Assembly: GCF_018343535.1 (NCBI RefSeq)
Contig: NZ_JAGYPF010000002.1
Location: 770,103-834,102 of the forward strand
Direction: 5' to 3'
Origin: Neobacillus rhizophilus
Lineage (GTDB): Bacteria; Bacillota; Bacilli; Bacillales; Cytobacillaceae
DNA length: 64,000 bases
Made by a program: the position numbers and the translations under genes. Positions within the stretch are counted from its first letter, which is position 1. Every line of letters begins with the position of its first letter. The notes under the pieces are model-generated. The model had not been told where the DNA came from. It saw only the letters and a program-made list of their open reading frames with translations, and did no database searches. This document shows positions 9,418-18,214 of this stretch, one piece after another.

Positions 9418-9618
9418 CTCTTTAAACCAAGCCCGCTGACAGGGGAGCAGCAGCGAACCCTAAATGATCTATTAAACAAAAAAGGACTCAGCAACCGAGC
9501 CCAAATCAAAATCATCCGCCTCGCCCGCACTATCTCCGACCTCGAAAGAAGCCACCGTATCACAGACCAAAGCATCTTAGTGGCCATTCACTTGAACAGC
9601 GGAACATTGCAACGATGA
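9418..9618 (+). pseudogene. 3' remnant of a ComM/YifB-type Mg-chelatase-like AAA ATPase gene
   Basis: An open stretch without a start codon, ending at TGA 9616-9618. It translates to a segment containing LTGEQQRTLNDLL, then SNRAQIKIIRLARTISDLE, then RITDQSILVAI. This is the pattern of the C-terminal helical domain of YifB/ComM family ATPases (arginine-containing sensor-2 region, RxARTIADLxG...I...I..A). Those proteins are about 500 residues; only about 65 remain. Nothing recognisable of the AAA core lies upstream, and the stop almost abuts the convergent PlsY-like gene. It is probably a decayed or deleted gene. Confidence 0.65.
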
Positions 9619-9619
9619 A

Positions 9620-10189
9620 CTATTTTTTTATCCGCTCCTTAATGTTTACTATATGGGCCAGGATTAGGAGCAATATTATGCCTGAGGCAATGGCAGGGAT
9701 AACCCAATTATTCGTGTTGATTACCAAGAATAGAGGAATAAAAAGGAACGACCCCAAGCCTGCGAATGTGAAGCTTTTAAAAAAAGGATAGAGTACGAGA
9801 AATGCGAGAACAATTACGGATGCTAGCAGCGGCTCGAACGCAATGATTCCGCCGATAAAGGTCGAAATCCCCATGCCGCCTTTAAACCTAAGGACAATCG
9901 GTTTGAGATGACCAACAATGACAAACACCAGTCCTATCATTTGGACTATCTCTGAAAAATGCAGCAGATACCGCCCGGCAAGTACCACTGCTGCGCCTTT
10001 CAAAGCGTCTCCCAGAAAAGTTAGAACAAAGGCCTTTTTTCCATAAACACGCCCAGCATTCCTTGCTCCGACATTCCCGCTCCCGTGCTCGCGGATATCT
10101 TGCCCTTTCAACAACTTGGATACCAAGAAACCGAACATGATATTACCAACGATATAAGAAACAAGATAATACAACCAAACCATTGTCAT
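9620..10189 (-). CDS. Divergent PlsY-type glycerol-3-phosphate acyltransferase paralogue
   Basis: A 189-residue polytopic membrane protein with the PlsY topology and motifs. PlsY transfers the acyl group from acyl-phosphate to glycerol-3-phosphate in phospholipid synthesis. Motif 1 is GSGNVGARNAGR, motif 2 is GDALKGAAVV, and motif 3 is GHLKPIVLRFKGGMG. Compared with the canonical GSGNxGATN and KGGKGxAT, threonine is replaced by arginine and a lysine by methionine, so activity or substrate may differ. It is probably a second copy beside a housekeeping plsY outside the window. The ATG at 10189 has only a weak AGG upstream; GTG 10192 is an alternative. Confidence 0.8.
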   Translation of the reverse strand: MTMVWLYYLVSYIVGNIMFGFLVSKLLKGQDIREHGSGNVGARNAGRVYGKKAFVLTFLGDALKGAAVVLAGRYLLHFSEIVQMIGLVFVIVGHLKPIVLRFKGGMGISTFIGGIIAFEPLLASVIVLAFLVLYPFFKSFTFAGLGSFLFIPLFLVINTNNWVIPAIASGIILLLILAHIVNIKERIKK

Positions 10190-10295
10190 CACTGCCTATC
10201 CAAGTGCTTTTATAAAAACGCTGCTTTTAACTATTATAATATGCTTCTATTGTTTGGACGGAGATTTATTAAAGCGCAAATGTGATTAAAATATC

Positions 10296-10322
10296 AATAG
10301 GGTTCGGTCCCCAGGGAACCGA
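10296..10322. terminator. Inverted repeat, probable terminator
   Basis: GGGTTCGGT pairs with ACCGAACCC around a short loop, downstream of the minus-strand ZIP transporter gene. The tail (AAATATTTT on the minus strand) is only moderately U-rich. Confidence 0.55.
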
Positions 10323-10334
10323 ACCCTAAATATT

Positions 10335-11156
10335 TTATATAAACAACAGGAGGCTGATTGCCATTACAGCCATCCCGCCAATTAACCCATAGATGGACAG
10401 ATGGGCTTCATCATATCGTTTGGCGGCTGGCAGCAGCTCATCAAGGGAAATGAATACCATAATCCCGGCTACGGCGGCAAATATAACCCCGAACATAATA
10501 TCGTTAAGAAAAGGCATTAGGAAAAGGTAAGCAACTAACGCCCCGATTGGTTCCGAAAGTCCCGAAAGAAAGGATAGCTTAAACGCTCTTTTTTTATCGC
10601 CGGTGGCAAAATAAACCGGAACGGAAACCGCAATTCCTTCGGGGATGTTGTGGATGGCAATGGCCACAGCAATGGCGATTCCAAGCTTTGGGTCCTGGAG
10701 GGCAGAGGTAAAGGTAGCAATCCCTTCTGGAAAGTTATGAATGCCAATCGCAAGGGCCGTGAATGTCCCCATTTTTAGTAAGTCTGGTTTCTTTCCGGCT
10801 GCTGCAACTGCCCCTCCGGAATCGGACATATCTTCAACCGTACGAAGTTCATGCGGGTTGCTTTGCTTTGGAATAAATTTATCGATGCTGGCAATCAAAA
10901 GCATCCCTGCAAAGAAACCGCCGACGGTCAGCCAGTTGCCTGGAACGGGCCCCATGGCGTCAACTAGTGCCGTTTTTGCCTTCACAAAAATCTCAACCAT
11001 GGACACATAAATCATGACACCTGCGGAGAATCCAAGTGTGACTGAAAGAAACTTTGTATTTGTGTGCGAGGTGAAAAATGCAAGTACGCTGCCAATCCCA
11101 GTCGCAAGGCCGGCAAATAAAGTTAACCCAAAGGCCAATAGCAGATTTTGAGTCAC
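10335..11156 (-). CDS. zupT: ZIP family divalent metal transporter (ZupT-like)
   Basis: Imports zinc and probably iron or manganese across the cytoplasmic membrane. It has eight predicted helices in about 273 residues. The metal-binding helices carry HNFPEGIATF and HNIPEGIAVSVPVY, the ZIP signature, plus SGLSEPIGA. A variable charged loop after helix 3 (KFIPKQSNPHELRTVED) contains a histidine. Start chosen at GTG 11156, 6 bases after GGGAGGG; a TTG at 11216 would add 20 very basic residues without a ribosome site. Single gene; no Zur-type operator was recognised. Confidence 0.88.
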   Translation of the reverse strand: MTQNLLLAFGLTLFAGLATGIGSVLAFFTSHTNTKFLSVTLGFSAGVMIYVSMVEIFVKAKTALVDAMGPVPGNWLTVGGFFAGMLLIASIDKFIPKQSNPHELRTVEDMSDSGGAVAAAGKKPDLLKMGTFTALAIGIHNFPEGIATFTSALQDPKLGIAIAVAIAIHNIPEGIAVSVPVYFATGDKKRAFKLSFLSGLSEPIGALVAYLFLMPFLNDIMFGVIFAAVAGIMVFISLDELLPAAKRYDEAHLSIYGLIGGMAVMAISLLLFI

Positions 11157-11280
11157 CTTTTTCCCTCCCTTTATAAAAAAAAATTTATCTTTCTCAATTT
11201 TTCTCTTTCTTTTCAAAATAACTTAAAAACAGTTATATTTTTATATGCGCAAACCCAGAAATGTTTCCTTTTATGAGGCA

Positions 11281-11304
11281 GAAGAACCGTCCCTGTGCAT
11301 CACA
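11281..11304 (-). repeat. Dispersed element B, copy 1
   Basis: On the minus strand it reads GTGATGCACAGGGACGGTTC. It matches the copy at 30087-30110 (plus strand) in 18 of the first 20 positions, differing only at the two bases after GTGATGCA. Confidence 0.65.
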
Positions 11305-11308
11305 AAAA

Positions 11309-11346
11309 AACTGGCTAAATGGGGTAAGCTGCCCTTTTAGCCAGTC
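11309..11346 (-). terminator. Rho-independent terminator
   Basis: On the minus strand, ACTGGCTAAA pairs with TTTAGCCAGT and is followed by TTTTTTT. It serves the LCP gene at 11368-12294. Confidence 0.85.
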
Positions 11347-11367
11347 AGGTACTTCTCTTTTATTCTT

Positions 11368-12294
11368 TTATTGTAATTCCAATTGTTTCTTTAGTTCGGT
11401 TTGGATTCTTGTCTTTTCTTCTGGTGAGACCAGTCCATAGTAAATTTTATTGATCAACTTCCCCGTTTCTTTGATTTCCATTTGCTGAATCGATTTTCCG
11501 GCGTCTTTATAATTTTTTTGGATGTCTACCATTTGATCGAAGGTTAGGTTAGTTTTTATGTTTTTTCCAATCGCGTTAAAAATGGAGGAAAATTTGGTCA
11601 GGCTTGACAGGCTCATGCCTTCATCAATTACTCCTTCAATGATCTGTCGCTGTCTTAACTGCCGGCCAAAATCACCTCTGGGATCCTCATACCTCATTCT
11701 TGAAAAACTTAAAGCCTGCTCACCATTAAGGTTTATTTCTCCTATAGGAAAGTGGGAATCCCCTTCGGAAAAATCAAAATCATTATAGACCTTGACACCT
11801 CCAACCGCATCGACAATATCCTGAAAGCCTTCCATATTGATCTGCATATAGTAGTCAATTGGAATATCAAGAAATTCTTCGACGGTAGCCATTGACATGG
11901 GAATTCCGCCAAAAGCATAAGCATGATTAATTTTATCCTCTTTTCCTTTTCCGACAATCTCCGTTCGAGTGTCTCGCGGGATGCTGAGCATTTTAACCGA
12001 ATTGGTATTTGGATTAACAGCCAAAACGATAATCGTGTCCGAACGGCCTTTGTCCCCTTTCCGTTCATCGACACCGAGCATTAACACAGAAAATGGCTCC
12101 TTTTTTTCCAAAGCAACTGGCTGTTCCCGTTTTTCCGGCACGGTTCGTTTAACCGGCTGGTGCATGGTGACTACGGCTTCTTTGAGCGAATGATAAACCA
12201 TATACCCATAAACCCCCGCCGCAACAAAAACTAGTAAAATAATAATTCCTGTTACTTTTAGCCACTTTCTACCTTTTTTTGTTTGAATCTCCAT
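11368..12294 (-). CDS. LytR-CpsA-Psr (LCP) family protein
   Basis: A membrane-anchored transferase of the family that attaches teichoic acids or other undecaprenyl-linked polymers to peptidoglycan (TagT/U/V in B. subtilis). Of its 308 residues, a transmembrane helix occupies about 12-32 and the catalytic LCP domain about 67-260. Substrate-binding and catalytic signatures are GVDERKGDKGRSDT, SIPRDTRTEI, KINHAYAFGG and MRYEDPRGDFGRQLRQRQ. ATG 12294 has GGAGGT 8 bases upstream. It stands alone, some 40 kb from a second LCP gene at 52887-53927 inside the polysaccharide locus. Housekeeping teichoic acid ligation is the likelier role for this copy; that is inference. Confidence 0.9.
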   Translation of the reverse strand: MEIQTKKGRKWLKVTGIIILLVFVAAGVYGYMVYHSLKEAVVTMHQPVKRTVPEKREQPVALEKKEPFSVLMLGVDERKGDKGRSDTIIVLAVNPNTNSVKMLSIPRDTRTEIVGKGKEDKINHAYAFGGIPMSMATVEEFLDIPIDYYMQINMEGFQDIVDAVGGVKVYNDFDFSEGDSHFPIGEINLNGEQALSFSRMRYEDPRGDFGRQLRQRQIIEGVIDEGMSLSSLTKFSSIFNAIGKNIKTNLTFDQMVDIQKNYKDAGKSIQQMEIKETGKLINKIYYGLVSPEEKTRIQTELKKQLELQ

Positions 12295-12360
12295 AATAGT
12301 AGACCTCCAAAATATGTAGTTTAATAGTATAACAATATAGGTGTTAGTTTCTATGCTATG

Positions 12361-12412
12361 GGTGTCAGGAACCGCCCGTGGACAATTGTCCTTCTGGGGT
12401 GGACAATTGGTT
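12361..12412. repeat. REP-like dispersed element A, copy 3
   Basis: GGTGTCAGGAACCGCCCGTGG, then ACAATTGTCC and GGGGTGGACAATT. It has the same two-block layout as copy 1. Confidence 0.7.
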
Positions 12413-12650
12413 ATGTAGTCGGCGCTTTCAAGTAGCGGTGTTGTTTGTTGTGGTAGTTTGTGAAAGATTTAAATGTTAGAAAATACGTGTTGATGTAACC
12501 GTTGTGGATGCAAAAATGAATCTTTTGGTACAGTTAAATATATAGTAGTTAGGGATATATTATCACCATTTGGAAAAAAGTCCAATTCGAAAGTATGTTT
12601 TGATAGGGTTTAAAAGATTGTAGCCGCTGATTGGCATTTTCCCCACAATA
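12413..12650. other. Intergenic, nothing recognised
   Basis: Remainder of a gap of about 420 bases between the LCP and serine protease genes. No open reading frame with a ribosome site and no structured RNA was recognised. Confidence 0.5.
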
Positions 12651-12690
12651 GAAAAGGGGATCCAGTTTTATCGAACTGGATCCCCTTTTC
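12651..12690. terminator. Strong bidirectional terminator
   Basis: A perfect 17-bp stem: GAAAAGGGGATCCAGTT and its complement around a 6-base loop. It lies downstream of the serine protease gene on the minus strand. Confidence 0.9.
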
Positions 12691-12715
12691 TCATTTTTCC
12701 AATAGCACAAGTATT

Positions 12716-14122
12716 TTACTCGCTATTTCCATCTTTATTTTGTTTTTTCTGCTGTTCCTGCAGGGCAATCAGAAGGTCCTGGATATCCACCTTGCCGTCC
12801 TTATTCAGGTCGTTTAAATTCATTTCTGGCGTTGGTGGTACAGTAGGCGTCGGGCCCTGCACACCCATATCCACACCCGGACCAGCAGCCGGAAGTACAG
12901 CTGCAGCCGCCTTATTTTTCGAACTACTAGCAAAGGTGAACACCAAAAGAATCAGAACTAGCAGACCAGCTACACCGTCACCAATATAGAAGAAGGTGGC
13001 ATAATCGGACCAAAGCATCTTGCTTTTGCTCATTTTCTCCTCAGAATTGCTGATATACTCTTTTATTTCCGAGTGATTTGGATAAATCCGCTGGACTGCT
13101 TCGAATTTTTCCAAGGCATGTTTATAGTATCCGCCCCAATACAATTCAAGGCCCTCTTTATAAAGCCGATTCGTTTCGCTCTTGGTGTTTCTGACACCGG
13201 CCTGGTTCACAAATTCCTTGACTGTATTGACTGGTACGGCAAAATTAAAGCCCTGCACCTCTTGACCGTTGACCGTATCGCCTCTAAAGGTCAGAAGCCC
13301 GATAATTTGCCCTTTTTCGTTAATGACAGGTCCGCCGCTATTTCCGTGAGTAGCCGCGGCGTTGATTTGAATTACCGGACTTCCTTGATCGGTCTTTTTG
13401 TCAGTCGCGGAAATTTGCCCGGCATTCATGGTAGAAACGAGAGATGAATCGGGTGATAAAAGGTCCGAATCGGCAGCGGCCGGATACCCGCTTACCCAAA
13501 TATTATCCTGGTTTTGGACGTCACTGGAATCACCAAGAGGGATGGTTGGCAGGTTCTTTCCTTCAATTTTTACAACGGAAGCGTCCTTTCCCTGGTTAAT
13601 CGGCGCACCGTAGCTCTTAATTTCCCCATCGAGAACATCTCCGCCGGGTAAAATAACCTTAGTGACACGATTAATCTCGGTATACTGAGTATAGGCGACT
13701 AAATAATTATAAGCAGTATTGTAATCAACCTGGAAGTGGTCCGCCATGATGGTCACCAGTTGTTGGAATGCTGCATCGGCCACCTCTTGGTCAGCCATTT
13801 TTCCATATTCGACGACATGGGCATTGGTAACGATATAGCCGTCAGCGCTTATAATCGCGCCTGAACCCGACCCGCCGATAAGCGTCTGATATTTTAACTG
13901 TTCCAAAACAGCTTCGACTTCAGGGTTGTAGTCGTTAAACTGCCACCCGACCAATGCATAGTCAATAATCCGCACCACCGCAGGCTTTGTATATTCATTC
14001 AGCCTCTGGGCTTGCGATACATCTCCTTTGGAAGGCTTGATGTTGATGAGGATAAAGGAAGTGACAATCGCCGCAATCAGCAGTAAGCTGATCGGAATGG
14101 TAAATAGGAGCCTCTTCTTCAA
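12716..14122 (-). CDS. Membrane-anchored trypsin-like (HtrA-type) serine protease with C-terminal EF-hand/dockerin-like motif
   Basis: About 468 residues. An N-terminal signal anchor (about 5-28) precedes an extracytoplasmic chymotrypsin-fold protease whose triad is visible as TNAHVV (His), GKDASVV (Asp) and HGNSGGPV (Ser). There is no PDZ domain. A tetratricopeptide-like helical stretch (YKEGLELYWGGYYKHALEKF) follows, then a second membrane helix near 370-390. The tail is proline/alanine-rich and ends with DLNKDGKVDIQDLLIAL, a single dockerin-type calcium-binding loop. With two helices the tail would be cytoplasmic. Start chosen at TTG 14122, 9 bases after GAGGTG; the GTG at 14134 lies inside that site. 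Likely role is cleavage of envelope or misfolded proteins. Confidence 0.85.
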   Translation of the reverse strand: MKKRLLFTIPISLLLIAAIVTSFILINIKPSKGDVSQAQRLNEYTKPAVVRIIDYALVGWQFNDYNPEVEAVLEQLKYQTLIGGSGSGAIISADGYIVTNAHVVEYGKMADQEVADAAFQQLVTIMADHFQVDYNTAYNYLVAYTQYTEINRVTKVILPGGDVLDGEIKSYGAPINQGKDASVVKIEGKNLPTIPLGDSSDVQNQDNIWVSGYPAAADSDLLSPDSSLVSTMNAGQISATDKKTDQGSPVIQINAAATHGNSGGPVINEKGQIIGLLTFRGDTVNGQEVQGFNFAVPVNTVKEFVNQAGVRNTKSETNRLYKEGLELYWGGYYKHALEKFEAVQRIYPNHSEIKEYISNSEEKMSKSKMLWSDYATFFYIGDGVAGLLVLILLVFTFASSSKNKAAAAVLPAAGPGVDMGVQGPTPTVPPTPEMNLNDLNKDGKVDIQDLLIALQEQQKKQNKDGNSE

Positions 14123-14361
14123 TGCATGATTCACCTCTATATTCGGAATTTTTAAAAAATCAACAATGGCAATATATTCGGTGGTTGGATAACGGGAATT
14201 TGTACCTGCAAAATTTTGCTGCGGAGGCAGCAGGGAATGGCGGCCATAGTTTCAAGGTGTCTTTTGTTATAATCGTTAGCATGGAACTGGCAGTAATTTT
14301 TCAAAAAAGTATTTGAAAGGTATAATGGTTTGTAGATTAACTAATGGAGGTCTTATTAGAT

Positions 14362-15501
14362 ATGCAATTAAAGGTTATGACGGTATTCGGTACGAGACCT
14401 GAAGCAATCAAAATGGCGCCGCTTGTAAAGGAGCTGGAAAAGCATCCGGTGCAAATCAAGTCAATTGTAACGGTGACGGCTCAGCATCGTGAAATGTTAG
14501 ACCAGGTATTGAATATTTTTGAAATTACGCCTGATTATGATTTAAATATAATGAAAGAAAGACAATCGTTAGTCGGAGTGACCACCCGCGCGCTGGAGGG
14601 ACTTGATCAGGTTTTGGCCGAGGTTAAACCAGATATCGTGCTGGTTCATGGCGATACATCCACAACGTTCGTGGCAAGTTTAGCAGCTTTTTATCATCAG
14701 ATTCCGATTGGTCATGTGGAGGCGGGGCTTCGTACGCACAACAAATATTCACCTTACCCGGAAGAAATGAACCGCCAGCTGACAGGTGTTTTGGCTGATC
14801 TTCATTTTTCGCCAACGGTTCAGTCAAAGCAGAACCTATTAGTCGAAAATAAAAAGGAAGAATCTATTTTCATAACAGGAAATACCGCTATTGATGCGTT
14901 AAAGACCACCGTTAAAAGCCAATATTCGCATCCTGTATTAGATAGGCTTGGCGGAGATAGATTGGTGCTTATGACAGCCCACCGTCGTGAAAACACCGGG
15001 AAACCAATGGAGAACATGTTCAATGCCATCCGCCGTTTAGTTGAAAAGCACGATGATGTTCAGGTCGTTTACCCGGTACATATGAATCCGGTTGTTCGCG
15101 AGATTGCCGGTCGAATCTTGGGAGACAATGACCGAATTCATTTGATTGAACCGCTGGATGTTATTGATTTCCACAACTTTGCCTCACAGGCATATTTGAT
15201 TCTTACTGATTCCGGAGGTGTTCAAGAGGAAGCACCATCGTTAGGTGTTCCGGTTCTTGTCCTAAGGGATACAACCGAGCGTCCAGAAGGGATTGCCGCC
15301 GGCACGCTAAAGCTCGCGGGCACCGATGAAGAAACCATCTTTGGAATGGCTGACGAACTGCTTACGGATTCGGCCGCACACGACCAAATGGCTAAAGCCT
15401 CAAACCCTTACGGCGACGGCATCGCCTCCGGGCGCATCGTCCAAGCCATCCTCTACCACTTTGGCAAAAGAGGGGATAGGCCAGAGGATTTTGGGGCTTA
15501 A
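14362..15501 (+). CDS. wecB: UDP-N-acetylglucosamine 2-epimerase (non-hydrolysing)
   Basis: Interconverts UDP-GlcNAc and UDP-ManNAc, the latter used for teichoic acid linkage units and other wall polymers. The 379-residue length and motifs fit the family: FGTRPEAIKMAPL at the N-terminus, VHGDTSTTFVASLAAFYHQIP, HVEAGLRTHNKYSPYPEEMNR, AHRRENTGKP and DSGGVQEEAPSLGVPVLVLR. Start chosen at ATG 14362, since the in-frame ATG at 14344 overlaps the GGAGG Shine-Dalgarno. It is divergent from the serine protease and alone here. It can feed the TagO-type pathway encoded at 61-63 kb. Also called mnaA in Bacillus. Confidence 0.93.
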   Translation: MQLKVMTVFGTRPEAIKMAPLVKELEKHPVQIKSIVTVTAQHREMLDQVLNIFEITPDYDLNIMKERQSLVGVTTRALEGLDQVLAEVKPDIVLVHGDTSTTFVASLAAFYHQIPIGHVEAGLRTHNKYSPYPEEMNRQLTGVLADLHFSPTVQSKQNLLVENKKEESIFITGNTAIDALKTTVKSQYSHPVLDRLGGDRLVLMTAHRRENTGKPMENMFNAIRRLVEKHDDVQVVYPVHMNPVVREIAGRILGDNDRIHLIEPLDVIDFHNFASQAYLILTDSGGVQEEAPSLGVPVLVLRDTTERPEGIAAGTLKLAGTDEETIFGMADELLTDSAAHDQMAKASNPYGDGIASGRIVQAILYHFGKRGDRPEDFGA

Positions 15502-15522
15502 AGTTAAAGGGTGTCATTAAAA

Positions 15523-15564
15523 GTATCAGGCACCGCTTGTGGACATTGGCCATGTAGGGTGGAC
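15523..15564. repeat. REP-like dispersed element A, copy 4
   Basis: GTATCAGGCACCGCTTGTGG, then ACATTGGCCATG and GGGTGGAC. It has the same block order as copies 1 and 3. Confidence 0.65.
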
Positions 15565-15612
15565 GTTTTTTGAATTTAGGTTTAAACTGACTAAACCTTT
15601 GTAAGTATTGAG

Positions 15613-15660
15613 CTTTTCAGCCCTCTTGTCTCCTACAGGGAGGAAAGAGGGTTATTCCTA
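15613..15660 (+). terminator. Probable terminator of the epimerase gene
   Basis: GCCCTCTTGTCTCC pairs imperfectly with GGGAGGAAAGAGGGT, followed by a T-rich run (CCTATTTTTATG). Confidence 0.55.
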
Positions 15661-15686
15661 TTTTTATGTAGAAAGTTGTGTTATTT

Positions 15687-16073
15687 ATGAAATTAAAGAA
15701 AATCCATCATATTGCCATTATTTGTTCTGATTATGAGAAGTCAAAGGATTTTTATGTGCGAATTCTTGGCCTCACCCCAAAAAGCGAAACATATCGAAAC
15801 GAGCGGGATTCCTATAAACTGGACTTAGAAGTGAATGGCCAATATCAGATTGAACTGTTTTCCTTCCCGAATCCACCCAAGCGACCAAGCTATCCGGAGG
15901 CAGCAGGCCTACGGCATATAGCCTTTGAAGTAGAGAACATCGAAGAAGCGGTTCACCATTTAACAGAGCAGCAAATAGAGGTGGAGCCCATCCGCATCGA
16001 CACCCACACCAACAAGAAATTCACCTTCTTCTCAGACCCGGACGGCCTTCCCATTGAACTATACGAGGTATAG
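15687..16073 (+). CDS. Glyoxalase-I-like VOC family metalloprotein (YaeR type)
   Basis: A 128-residue single-domain vicinal-oxygen-chelate protein closely resembling the E. coli YaeR subfamily of glyoxalase-like metalloproteins. Visible features are HHIAII near the N-terminus (metal His), NGQYQIELFSFP with the glutamate ligand, GLRHIAFEV (second His) and SDPDGLPIELYEV at the C-terminus with the last glutamate. The substrate of this subfamily is not known; methylglyoxal detoxification is only suggested by fold. ATG 15687 is preferred over GTG 15678 by homology (MKLKKIHHIAII); neither has a good ribosome site. Single gene. Confidence 0.85.
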   Translation: MKLKKIHHIAIICSDYEKSKDFYVRILGLTPKSETYRNERDSYKLDLEVNGQYQIELFSFPNPPKRPSYPEAAGLRHIAFEVENIEEAVHHLTEQQIEVEPIRIDTHTNKKFTFFSDPDGLPIELYEV

Positions 16074-16083
16074 AAAAAACCAC

Positions 16084-16160
16084 CACCCGCCTTCTCAAAA
16101 AAATAGGTCTCAGGTCGTAGTTTGTTTGCGATTCGAGTCTATGGCGGGCAGGAGTTTTTT
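16084..16160 (+). terminator. Possible terminator with long loop
   Basis: CCCGCC at 16086-16091 pairs with GGCGGG at 16143-16148, followed by AGGAGTTTTTTC. Confidence 0.4.
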
Positions 16161-16282
16161 CATGTATTGTGGAATTAATAGATGGAAATAACTTTCATTT
16201 GTTGGCAATTCATTCGAAAATGAAACATTCGCTTCTTTCATACGTATGAATAGAAGTGATGAATAGTCAGGAGTCGATTAAA

Positions 16283-16939
16283 ATGAATCCCATTCTTTCG
16301 TTAATTCTACGCTCGTTTGTGGCTGTACCGGTTACCATCATGGCGGGCTTTGTCAGCTTTTTCTTTATGAACATAAACTTTCTGCCGTCGATTGGTATCG
16401 CGATTGCCGCAGGAGTTCTAACCCATTTGATCCTAGGCCCAATCATGACTTCAACGTTTTTGAAAAAACACCAGCTGTCATGGAGGGAATACCGTTATAT
16501 TCGAAAAAATTTAGCGGATGCCCAGAAAAAAATCCGCCGTTTGAATAAATCGCTTTTCAGTATTCGCGACCTGTCGTCAGTGAAGCAGAGAATTGATATT
16601 CTTCGCATCACCAAAAAAATTCAAAAAATGGCTCTCAAGGAGCCGAAGCGTTTTTATCAGGCCGAGCCGTTTTATTTTTCCCATCTCGATTCAGTTATCG
16701 AGCTGACGGAAAAATACAATTTTCTTTCAGCTCAGCCGAAAAAAAGCTTGGAAATTAATCAATCTCTGATTGAAACAAGACAGACATTGAATGAACTTAC
16801 CAAGGTACTTGAGGAAGATTTATATCATGTGGTCTCAGATGACGTGGACCATTTAAATTTTGAAATTGATGTTGCCAAACATACGATTAAAAAACAAAAA
16901 GAAGCTAAATTCCCTGAAGAAAATAGGTGGTTAAAATGA
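16283..16939 (+). CDS. xpaC: XpaC-like membrane protein
   Basis: A 218-residue homologue of B. subtilis XpaC, named from a phenotype of 5-bromo-4-chloroindolyl phosphate hydrolysis; its biochemical role is unresolved. Two hydrophobic helices cover about 10-55 ([15 protein letters not shown] and a second). A long charged helical region follows, including [18 protein letters not shown]. Start chosen at ATG 16283, with CAGGAG about 9 bases upstream; the ORF could extend to 16256 but without a ribosome site. The stop overlaps the ATG of yaaN (ATGA), so the two are translationally coupled, as in the B. subtilis xpaC-yaaN pair. Confidence 0.85.
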   Translation: MNPILSLILRSFVAVPVTIMAGFVSFFFMNINFLPSIGIAIAAGVLTHLILGPIMTSTFLKKHQLSWREYRYIRKNLADAQKKIRRLNKSLFSIRDLSSVKQRIDILRITKKIQKMALKEPKRFYQAEPFYFSHLDSVIELTEKYNFLSAQPKKSLEINQSLIETRQTLNELTKVLEEDLYHVVSDDVDHLNFEIDVAKHTIKKQKEAKFPEENRWLK

Positions 16940-18111
16940 CCGAAAATAATCCATTGCAAAAAGGTGATTTTTTAAACGATATTCTTGCTGATCCGTTTGG
17001 CGATGGGCTTCAGCCCTCGAAAAGCCCAGTGGTTCAGCAGCCTGGGGACGCCCCAAGACCGACGAAACTTATCGATGTTATTCCGGAGGAGCACCGTGCC
17101 AAAGCTTATCAGCTAGCCGAACAAATTGACCCGACCAACCATCAGGCGATGATTCAGTACGGGACACAGGCACAAGGAAAGCTGCTCTCCTTTTCTCACG
17201 CGATGCTTGAGCATGTTCAGCAAAAGGACGTTGGTGAAATTGGAGAAATCATCAGCGATTTAATGAAGCGCCTCAACGAAGTGAATCCGGACGAGCTAAA
17301 GGATAGCAAGCCGTCCTTTTTTGGACGGATGTTTGGAAAAATCTCCAGCTCGCTTCAGGAGGTTCTGTCCAAGTACCAGAAAACGGGGGCGCAAATTGAC
17401 CGCATCAGTGTAAAGCTGGAGCGCAGCAAAAATGTGCTGTTGTCCGATATTAAGCTGCTCGAACAGCTTTATGAAACGAATAAAGAATATTTCCATGCCC
17501 TCAATGTCTATATTGCCGCTGGTGAAATTAAGCTTGAGGAAATGTACGAAAAGACAATCCCGCAGCTAAAAAGAGAAGCAGAAGCCACAAATGACCAGAT
17601 GAAGTTTCAAGAGGTCAACGATATGATTCAATTTGCGGACCGGCTCGATAAACGTCTCCATGATTTGAAGCTAAGCCGGGAGATCACGATTCAAAGTGCA
17701 CCGCAAATTCGCCTGATTCAAAACACAAACCAGGCATTAGTGGAAAAAATTCAGTCCTCCATTGTTACAGCCATTCCGTTATGGAAAAACCAAGTGGCGA
17801 TTGCACTGACACTCATCCGCCAGCGGCATGCGGTGGAGGCACAGAAGCAGGTATCGAAAACAACGAACGAGCTGCTGCTAAAAAATGCCGAAATGCTGAA
17901 AACAAATACTATTGAAACAGCCAAAGAAAACGAGCGTGGCCTTGTCGATATCGAAACGCTTAAGAAAACACAGGAAAACCTGATCTCCACATTGGAGGAG
18001 ACGCTGAGAATCCAAGAGGAAGGCCGCCACAAACGCCGGATTGCCGAACAAGAACTTGCCACGATGGAAAACGACTTAAAACTGAAACTCCTAGAAATCA
18101 AAGGAAAATAA
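16936..18111 (+). CDS. yaaN: Toxic anion resistance family protein (TelA/YaaN)
   Basis: A 391-residue soluble, largely helical protein of the TelA/KlaA family, linked to tellurite and toxic-anion resistance and to envelope stress in firmicutes. A disordered, proline-containing N-terminus ([13 protein letters not shown]) precedes the TelA domain from about 40. Characteristic stretches are [37 protein letters not shown] and [19 protein letters not shown]. The end is coiled-coil. ATG 16936 has AGGTGG 7 bases upstream and overlaps the xpaC stop; a strong terminator closes the two-gene operon. YaaN probably works with XpaC at the membrane (inference from conserved pairing). Confidence 0.9.
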   Translation: MTENNPLQKGDFLNDILADPFGDGLQPSKSPVVQQPGDAPRPTKLIDVIPEEHRAKAYQLAEQIDPTNHQAMIQYGTQAQGKLLSFSHAMLEHVQQKDVGEIGEIISDLMKRLNEVNPDELKDSKPSFFGRMFGKISSSLQEVLSKYQKTGAQIDRISVKLERSKNVLLSDIKLLEQLYETNKEYFHALNVYIAAGEIKLEEMYEKTIPQLKREAEATNDQMKFQEVNDMIQFADRLDKRLHDLKLSREITIQSAPQIRLIQNTNQALVEKIQSSIVTAIPLWKNQVAIALTLIRQRHAVEAQKQVSKTTNELLLKNAEMLKTNTIETAKENERGLVDIETLKKTQENLISTLEETLRIQEEGRHKRRIAEQELATMENDLKLKLLEIKGK

Positions 18112-18116
18112 GAAAT

Positions 18117-18159
18117 GCCCCCGCAATGGACACGTTCAGGTTGCGGGGGCTATTTTTTT
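18117..18159 (+). terminator. Rho-independent terminator of xpaC-yaaN
   Basis: GCCCCCGCAA pairs with TTGCGGGGGC, followed by TATTTTTTTG. Confidence 0.92.
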
Positions 18160-18214
18160 GTTAGACACAATCCGCCCTTAAACCGTTCTGAGAAACGGAG
18201 CATTTTTTCAAACC

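Noticed and set aside
15613..15660. T-box or other leader RNA before the glyoxalase-like gene
   Set aside because: Only one imperfect hairpin and no T-box core sequence; treated as a terminator of the preceding gene.
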